The position numbers were made by a program, and so were the translations under genes. Of a DNA stretch of 64,000 nucleotides, positions 56,474 to 64,000 are shown in pieces (position 1 is the first letter of the stretch; the number at the start of each line of letters is the position of its first letter). The stretch spans positions 52,232,690 to 52,296,689 of the forward strand of contig CM034236.1 of the NCBI GenBank assembly GCA_019916065.1. The letters run 5' to 3'. A model generated the notes under the pieces. It searched no databases. It was not told where the DNA came from and saw nothing but the letters and a program-made list of their open reading frames with translations. This DNA is from Vitellaria paradoxa (Eukaryota; Streptophyta; Magnoliopsida; Ericales; Sapotaceae).

Positions 56474-58291
56474 TCACATGATGGAACATGCATTTGGGTT
56501 GTCCTCACTGAAGAGATGGGCATATCTCTCCTCATCAGGAGCATTAGTGGGGCCATCTGAGACAGGTTGTGAATCCCGAACGTAACCGGCCGGTGCCCTT
56601 TTGTCGTAGACTTGAGACGTATGAGGGTACGTGACTAAATTGTATGGGATGTAAGGCCAGAACTCAGCCCTCTTTCCAGTGTTCTTCACTTTTTTCAAGA
56701 CTTCGTTTGGATCAACATACCCATTAACTGTCACCCTGCTTTCCTTCCTGTTTACCGTCACAGATTTCACTCCTACACATTCATATATATATATATATAT
56801 ATATCAATTGACCGAGAGAGAAAAAGAGAGATCAGCACAATGGAATGATAATAGTATTGAGGTGGGAAATAAGTTCAGAAAGATCAAAAGCACAGGCAAG
56901 TATGCAGGGGCGGATTCAGTAGGGGGGACACCGGGCATCTAAGAGGGGATAACAAATTATCTTGGGATTAAGAGTATGAGAGAAACAATATCACTTTTAG
57001 GGAAAGATAAAATTATTCTTGAACATTAAACCGTTGATTATATTTTTTTTAGTTTAATGGTTCAACGGTTCAACTGATTATTTTAACAGTATCTGAAATT
57101 TAATAAGATACCTCTCATTACTAAAAAATATATATATATAATTATTATTAAGTTTTTATTGATTATAGAATTTGTTATGTTATATATTATATTTTTTTAT
57201 ATTATACACAAAAATATTAAATATGTAATAGGACAATACATTTTATTTCAGAAAAAATACTTGGGTTTAATTTTTATAAACTGTTTTTATGATGAAAAAA
57301 ATTTAAATTTACCTTAGTTTTAAATAAGACCAATATAACCTAACTTTAAATTAATTTATTTTTTTCAATTAAAAATAAAATACCAAAAGCATTTCGTAAT
57401 TTAACATCCAAAATTTAAGAGGTCACTTGACCCTTGCCCTAATGTGGCTTCGCCGGTGCAAGTATGGTAGATTGAAGTTTTGGCCGATGGTCAAACTAAT
57501 ATTATAGCATTAAAGGAAGAGCATATAAATGAAAAAATAATAAAAAAATAAAAAGTTACTGTTAATCTTGGCAACTTTGATACAGTATATGTTAGGACAT
57601 TGTGGTAATTAATTAATAATCTGGTGATGTTAAAGTGTCATCTCTCTTCAATAAGGCAAAAAGGATAGTAGCAAATGAATACCACCTTACAGTGTCTACT
57701 TGGACAAATATTTCATGCAATTAGTCCATTGTTTTTAATTAATTTTCGCTTAATTTTTTTCCATTGGTATCAGTAATAGAAAAATAGAAATAAATGAGTC
57801 GGGTTCACCTCGTTTGGGGCCTAAAGTCACATCTTTAAATGGAGTCTTCAGTAAATATAAATGAATTTCTTATTTAAAATTTATTTTTTCATGTTTTTTA
57901 TTTTATTTTTTTCAAGTTAACAAATGTTGCTATATATATATATCCATATACAGAAAGAAGTATAAAAAGTGCATTAATTAGAAAGGGGAAAGGAAAGCTT
58001 GCATAAGAAATTAAGAACCTCTCATGGTGTTAATAGCATTTTTAACTTTTCTTTCGCAGCCGTCACAGTCCATCTTCACTTTGATCTCCACCGTCTGATA
58101 AAGAAAAACAGACCATGATATCAAAAATGAAAAGAGCCGTACAGAGAAGAAAGCACAAATCCGCCAGAGATCAGAAAGGTCTTTACGGTACATTATGCAA
58201 ACAATCAAAGTAACTGTACCTGCATTGCTTGGCGTTTGCTTCTTGTGCTTGTGACAGTGCAAAAGAGGGAGAGATAATCAAGAGCACCCAT
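56474..58291 (-). CDS. Heavy-metal-associated isoprenylated plant protein (HIPP)
   Basis: Three exons, 58220-58291, 58019-58094 and 56474-56772, joined to 447 bp (148 residues). The N-terminus is MGALDYLSLF. The HMA domain follows at about residues 25-90: T-V-E-I-K-V-K-M-D-C-D-G-C-E-R-K-V, with the metal-binding CDGC, then M-R-G-V-K-S-V-T-V-N and G-Y-V-D-P-N-E-V-L-K-K. Then comes K-R-A-E-F-W-P-Y and an acidic tail ending N-A-C-S-I-M, a CaaX farnesylation box. This matches the short, single-HMA HIPP20/22-like group. Members bind Cd, Zn or Cu and act at membranes or the nucleus. A (CT)n tract, sense (GA on plus, 58331-58358), lies in the likely 5' UTR, and a TATATATATATA box candidate is near 58410. 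Confidence 0.93.
56905..57458. mobile_element. hAT-like element with perfect 8-bp TSD in HIPP intron 2
   Basis: Starts CAGGGGCGGATTCAG and ends TGGCTTCGCCGGTG (inverse CACCGGCGAAGCCA). The 8-bp CAAGTATG is repeated exactly at 56897-56904 and 57459-57466. Size 554 bp, AT-rich interior, no transposase. It belongs to the same terminal type as 23841-24298. Confidence 0.85.
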
Positions 58292-58322
58292 CTTGGTTTG
58301 TGTCTTTCTACTTCTGAAACAA

Positions 58323-58361
<39 letters not shown>

Positions 58362-59842
58362 GTGATTTGGTTGGCTAAATGATCTACATTGCAAGACTTG
58401 GGTACTGATATATATATATATATAATATGGTGTGATTGTGGGAATCAAAGAGAAGTGGACAAGCTTGTGTTGCCCATAAACCATGCTCATGACTTGATTT
58501 ATGTTGATAAGTAATAAGAAAATGTTTTTAAAAAAAAGTACTTTTATATATGTTTGCTTTAATTTTGGTTCAAGGAGTGTGGCCTCTTGCTTTTCGAGGA
58601 TTCGGGTATATATAGACACACACACACCCCCACCGCCACCCCCACCGCCACAAACAATATAATGGGTCCAATGGTTTGATTGATCAGCAGCAGATTTAAA
58701 ATCATGGTGATTTTTTCTTTGGGTTTTATTTCCAAGGTAACAGTTATGATAGTCTCAGGGAATGCTTGGAAGTCTCTGGATTTTAGGGAATAATTCTTTA
58801 TATATAGCATTAGTCTATCGCATTGGATAGAGCCATTTAAGAAAACTAATGGTAGAATTATTATTATTCTCATTTTATTTTTTTATTATATATATATATA
58901 TATATTTGTGTGTGTGCTAGGTAATGGTACGATTTCACCATTTTTCAAGCAATATGATATCATTTCCTGTAAGGCTTGTTACAGATTAAATGTTATAAGA
59001 ATTAAAAGTGAAAGCATTCAAAATGACATCCAAACAGGCCTTTATGTGGTGAAATTTGATTCAAAAAAGTTAATAACTTTCTGTAATTTGTTTTTGCAGT
59101 CCAAACAGCCCCTAAAGAGGAGATGACGATGAAGAAAGAGCAAGCAATTACCAGTTTGCTGCAAATTGAAACTCGTTATCTCGTTAATTTTTTAACCAAT
59201 TAATACATATATGGTTCTGTATTTGGCAATTCCCGCGCACTTCTAGTATCTCATGCGATTTCATGAGCAAAATGGCAAGCTTGTTGCCCAGCAAGGAATC
59301 ACAGTTAATGGCCTAGCAAACTAGCAAACGTTGGTTTAGTAATCAACTTTATTTGATGCTTTTCATGCACATGAATTGTCTTCCACAAGCACCTAGACTC
59401 CCATTGGAACGTCTTCTTGCATATATTCAGATCATGTAGCCAAAAGATGTACGTATAGTTAATTCATAATATATACAGGCATTTCCCTTGTCAATAATAT
59501 TCAGAGGGCCCACTTGACCCATGGTTTACCAACAGACAGTAATAACAAATAATGTCAACCTGTTAGCAATGGAGAAAATGCAAGATCACTTATGTCAAAT
59601 CATGGCACAAGCAATTCTTACACTTCAACTTCAGCAGTTAACTGCAAAATATCAGTAGCTGCAGTTGCAGAACACCCAATAGCTCTTTTGAATGACAAAT
59701 TATTTCAAAGATCAAATCCAACAATCCTACAACAGGAATTGGTCCATAGCTTACATAAAGAAGCAAGTTTAGTTTAGCTACAACAACATTTCCAAATATC
59801 CAACTACACAATCACCTTTAACAATACAACACAAGCGCCTCT
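58292..59842. other. Spacer between HIPP and SINA-like genes
   Basis: Holds the HIPP upstream region, a CA-rich tract with C-C-A-C-C-G-C-type units (58617-58651), (TA)n at 58887-58906, and a MITE fragment at 59034-59113. 59500-59842 probably includes the SINA-like 3' UTR. No further gene was seen. Confidence 0.45.
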
Positions 59843-62800
59843 TCAGGTTTGTACTGGAGATTTGCAATGCCTCCGTATGCAGAGATCCAATTGGAGCTGC
59901 CCACAAGAACCAACAAAATCAGATGGAACCACAAGAAAGCTCTTCCAAGAAGGATGCTCAAACCGCCCAGGAATATTCTCTGTGCAAGATTGAAGTCTCA
60001 CTGAGTTGATCCCATTTCTTGCTATAAGATCATACGAATGCCCCACCTTTGATGATCTTGGCCCAATACAACTAACATTGAACACATATCCAAGTTGTTC
60101 TATCCCTTTATTGAGAATAAAAATTAAACCTTCATCTTGTTCCTGAAGAATAAGGTACTTCTGCTGCTTTTCCAAGTTTACTGAGAAGAGGCAGTTGTAC
60201 CAGAAATACTCAACAGAATTTGGATGACTGGTTTTGAAGTGTAGGAATAAGTGATGGGAAGATTCGACAAAGCCACAATCAGGAAAAGGGCAAGAACACG
60301 GCGCATAGATACATATCTCCTCATGCTCATGTTTCTTATTGTAACTTACTGAGTCTTTGCACCCATACTTCATGTTTTGGCACGACACCTTGATCGATAC
60401 AATAACCTTCTCAAGGGCACGGCAGCGGTTATAGCCAATGGGCCAAGAGCAAGAAGGACATTTATTTCCAATCTTGGTGCAACAGGAGGTGCACGCTACA
60501 TGCCCATTCTCGCACTAAATTAGCATTTAGAAAGAAAACGTATCAGAGCTACTACTGATAGGTATCCCTTGCAATTAAGCAGCAAAAAAGTGTCACCAGC
60601 AGAAATTAAAGCTACAGTTCAGGTGGTACACCTAGCTATCTGAAGCATCACCTGATAAGATATATGCAATAAAGTAGAAACCAAAAGTTTCTCAAAAAGT
60701 GGATACGTCTGAGAATATTTATGCAGTAATATAGAAACACAAATTTTCTCAAAAAGCAGACGCATCATACAGCTTCAAAGACCATTACATGGTAAACCAT
60801 AGATCCTACCTTAAGTGGAATCATATTTCTCATGTCATTTTTTAGCATCTTGTTTATGAAAAGTTGATATGTGTGCATCTGATGTTGTAGGAGAATTTCA
60901 AGCTCCTAAAAATTCTCGTGGTAATTCATAATGAAGTCGGATTATCTGACTTGTGAATCCTACTGTATTAACAAAGCTTGTCAGAATCCTACTGTATTAA
61001 CAAAGCTTGTCAATGTCAAGTATCTAAACCAGAACAAGTTCTTTCAAAGAAATATTAAAAATGGCTTACAACGCGACTAATTACATATGCACAGGGTGAG
61101 AGAGAAAAGTAGAAGACAAATAGCATATAAATTATCAAATTTGAAGTGAACATATACACAGGCAGAGGTACAGACTACATTCTTGAATAAATTGATCAAA
61201 ATGCAGCCAGAATCCTGTAAGGAAAAAATAACCTGAATACCACAAAGATTTGATGTCCCATTTTAAGTTCAGAACTATTTAGTGACCCCATTCATTGAAA
61301 CTAGCTATATTCTGCCAAAAATGCTGCTCAGTTAGTTGTCGTAGGAGCACTAGGTTATAATTTGTTCTATGAAATTATAAATTGTTCTATGAAATTTTCT
61401 TGACCACAAGATGATTTTCCACAAAGGAGGGCAGCTGCATACTAGGTTTGGTGTTTATGCACAGCAAGTCATTAACACGGATTTTTTTAGGCAACCACTA
61501 GATTTATTTGAAAATTCTCCTCAAATGGGTCGTGCTTACCATTTAAGAGATCAAGCAATGGGATAAATAGGTAGTAGAAACATGAATGGAAATCTATTGA
61601 TGGGAGACAAAGGAGTTAAAGTTTAAGTGGTTGATTTTTGAGGGGAAAATGAATGCAAGAGTTTCCCTTGATTGGCTAAAAGTGCCGGTCATTATTTTGC
61701 TTGGCATCAACTGATTGAAGATGCATGGAGCACTAAGTTATAAGATGCACCAAAAATGTGGTGAACAAAAACAAAAGAATCAATAGAAGGTGCAGTAAAG
61801 GTGAAGTGGTAGTGTGCGATGAGATGAAAATTCTTTCAAATGGTAAATGTCTTCCAATGCATTACCAGAAAAGCCTTTTTGTTAAATTCTGTTGCTTTCA
61901 CTAGGGAGATGATAGTGTTTAAGTATGCAATGAAATTCTTTAAAATGTTGTCAAATAGAACTTAGAGCTGGGATATATGAAGACGACGAGTACTTGTAAA
62001 AATACAAAAATGGCCAACAACTTGCTATCCAGGATGATACAATAAGTTTTAGACTACGGACCATAGAGGAGACATCAAGTAGTTTACAATATGATGAGAA
62101 ATTAAAGAAATCATCCACTTGGCGTAAACAAACTCTGAAGTTATCAAAATTAACACATAATTCAATGCCACTGCGTTCATAATTTTCAGAAAATAAATAT
62201 TAACCAATAAAAATAATTGTTCTAAAATTGGTGAGAAGGGTCACACAGCCAGCACATACCACAATTCTAAAGTAACTATGACTACGGAAGGTAATGAAAA
62301 ATAAGGCATTTGCCTCTATTGTGATTCTACTCAATACGTCAACCAGCAAAAACAGATAATATTGAAACTACTACAGATATAGCAGGGCCACCACCTTCGC
62401 GGATTCATTAGCAACTTTTCTTGCTTTGATATTTCTATATCAGACATCACTGTCGAGTTTGTAATAATCAATAGTTCCAACCAATAGTTATCTATGCTAC
62501 TGTATAGATAATTCAAGGGAGAACACCAATTGGTGTCATCCTCAAAATGAAACCGTGTCAATTTTTTTTTTCAGAATTCCTTAATTACCCTTTAAACACC
62601 CACGATCTATTAAGACAATTTCGGTTTTTTATACAACCAGATTATATGACTATGGGGAATTAGTAAGTAAAAACTTAAAGAAATCAAACAAGTAATGTGT
62701 GTGACACTGCTGCTAGTTTATCATATAAATCCTAAAGGAGAGACTCGGTTTCACTATGCAGTAAAATGCAATTTAGAAGTCCACTAACCCAGATGAAATG

Positions 62801-63385
62801 ATAAACCACCCAATAACAACAACAAATTACTGCAGTAGCAAAAAATTCCACAATACGATACCAATTGAGTCCATGGGGATGGGGGTTCTATATACCAAAA
62901 AGATGAAACCTTTTCTGCCTTAAGTAAACCCAAATACCGAAACAGGAGAGGAGAGAATGCACCTGGAAGACAGGAACGTTCAAGGCTTCGAGGCAGATGG
63001 GGCAATCGAGCACATCCAGGTCGGTTAAGGTTACCGAAATGGACCCGTCTTCGCTGGGCCCGTCGGAACCCCGATTGTCCTTGCGGGGGACGCCATTGGA
63101 CGGCTGTCCCGCAGTTGTTTTCTTCGATTTGTCCCCCCGATCGCCGCCGTCGTCTACTTCTTCGGGAGATTCAGATTCTCTGTCGTCCTCGTTGTAGGAT
63201 TCCATTTCTTGCTCTTCTTCTTCGCCTCCTTCATCATCGTCATCTTCAACGGTTGGTCGATAAACATTGGAGGGTTGCTGAAGCTGTTGTGAGCGTCGAG
63301 TGACGACGCTGACCCTCTGCCTCTTGCGCCTTGGACTGCTTGGTCCTTCACTGTCGTCCTCTCTTCCGACGGAAAATTTCGCCAT
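59843..63385 (-). CDS. SINA-like RING-type E3 ubiquitin ligase
   Basis: Two exons, 62963-63385 and 59843-60514, give 364 residues. The N-terminal 120 residues are disordered: a basic patch (S-P-R-R-K-R-Q-R), a long acidic run (about 47-80) and Ser/Gly-rich sequence. The RING is C128-P-I-C131 ... C142-E-N-G-H146-x-x-C149-x-x-C152 ... C160-P-S-C163. The intron falls exactly between Q141 and C142. A SINA-type zinc-finger region follows (C-Q-N-M-K-Y-G-C, H-E-x-E-E-I-C, C-P-F-P-D-C-G-F, H-F-K-T-S-H), then a substrate-binding C-terminal domain. Such proteins transfer ubiquitin to specific targets. The layout resembles the SINA-like 7/10 group rather than SINAT1-5. A (TA)n tract lies about 55-80 bp above the start codon. 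Confidence 0.92.
60515..62962 (-). other. SINA-like gene intron, 2.4 kb
   Basis: Canonical minus-strand GT (gtgcat) and AG (aatttag) ends. A 29-bp perfect tandem repeat lies near 60959-61015 ('cctactgtattaacaaag'). Short ORFs only; no gene or clear transposon boundary. Confidence 0.6.
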
Positions 63386-63436
63386 TCGAATCTCTATCTC
63401 TGGCCTTAAATTTTCCCTAGTCAGGTGTTTTGGGCG

Positions 63437-63466
63437 GTATATATATATATATATATATATATATAC
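63437..63466. promoter_or_regulatory. (TA)n tract just upstream of SINA-like start
   Basis: An uninterrupted TA microsatellite of about 14 repeats, directly upstream of the minus-strand gene. It could serve as a TATA-type core promoter or be only a variable microsatellite. Confidence 0.4.
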
Positions 63467-64000
63467 TTGCAAATTATCTGTGACCCAAAATAATTTAAAT
63501 TTATATTTATAAAATAAATTTACATAAAAAAATATAAAAATTATTTATAAAAATAAAATTATTAATCAAAATGGATTAATGTATAAAATTTTATTATTTA
63601 TTATAAATATTATCATCTTTTTTAAAATATTAATTTAAAATTTTTTATATAAAAAGTATTAATTTAAAATTTACCATCAATGTAATTCATTCATCCCAAT
63701 ACCCTAGCTCCATCATTGATTGTGCAAAATGCACTCTTGAATGTTACTTGCGGTATGCCAAACTTATATGGTTATACTTTTGTGTGATTTAAAAATTAAA
63801 TACACGATGTACAAAATTTTAGATCAATGTAAAATTTAAATAAGATAATGATTAAAATTTAGATAGAATTATATTAAATAATTATAAATTAAGATAATAA
63901 TTAATATAGAATCTAAATATTTTTTGAAAAGTTAGAATTGAAATTGATCCTTAAGAGCTTACTGTTTCCAACTCTTCCAAGCAACTCTTCTAAGCAAATG
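63467..64000. other. AT-rich end of window, no gene
   Basis: Very AT-rich. No coding or RNA signal is supported. Confidence 0.5.

Noticed and set aside
1..64000. CRISPR arrays, phage, plasmid or bacterial operon features
   Set aside because: None of the expected repeat-spacer structure or gene-dense coding is present; introns and plant transposons dominate.

Overview
This window reads as nuclear DNA of a flowering plant, most likely a eudicot. It is strongly AT-rich, its genes have GT..AG introns, and every confident gene belongs to a plant-typical or plant-wide family. TA/CT/AC microsatellites, LTR retrotransposons, SINEs and MITEs fill the space between genes. I cannot name the species from the sequence. 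No CRISPR array, operon, convincing tRNA or intact rRNA gene is present.

Roughly the first 28 kb is gene-poor. It holds one intact gene, a PADRE/DUF4228 protein (16.6-17.1 kb, minus), set in a mosaic of old repeats. A direct segmental duplication (5.2-7.55 kb and 14.8-16.6 kb) ends right at the 3' flank of that gene, but the other copy has no gene. Three minus-strand relics of R2R3-MYB genes and several plus-strand copies of an unidentified 34-38-codon tandem-repeat module lie between 7.7 and 20.7 kb. Transposons here include a Mutator-like MITE with a 9-bp target duplication, a Copia gag fragment, a solo-LTR-like sequence, a TAA-flanked MITE, a hAT-like element and, at 25.1-26.0 kb, an unusual 907-bp element. 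That element has one LTR family on its left and a 5S-rRNA-bearing, Cassandra-like LTR on its right.

The centre is the gene-bearing part. A trihelix/SANT-like DNA-binding protein gene (28.1-29.5 kb, minus) lies divergently from a 13-exon AAR2 gene (31.2-48.7 kb, plus), the U5 snRNP maturation factor. AAR2 is intact on paper (391 codons). Its fifth intron has grown to about 7.3 kb by a LINE-like relic that was itself split by a Copia element of about 5.0 kb. The Copia element has two LTRs, a PBS, a PPT and the target duplication ATATC, and its polyprotein is broken in many places.

The right part has two heavy-metal-associated (HMA) protein genes on the minus strand. One (48.95-50.87 kb) has lost the CxxC metal site and has a disrupted or mini-intron-containing linker. 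The other (56.5-58.3 kb) is a canonical HIPP with the CxxC site and a CaaX box. Last comes a SINA-like RING E3 ubiquitin ligase gene (59.8-63.4 kb, minus) whose RING is split by a 2.4-kb intron. Small MITEs with TTA/TAA target duplications, two SINEs and a hAT-like element with a perfect 8-bp target duplication fill the spacers and introns. The genes do not form an obvious shared pathway; they are an ordinary plant gene neighbourhood expanded by transposons.
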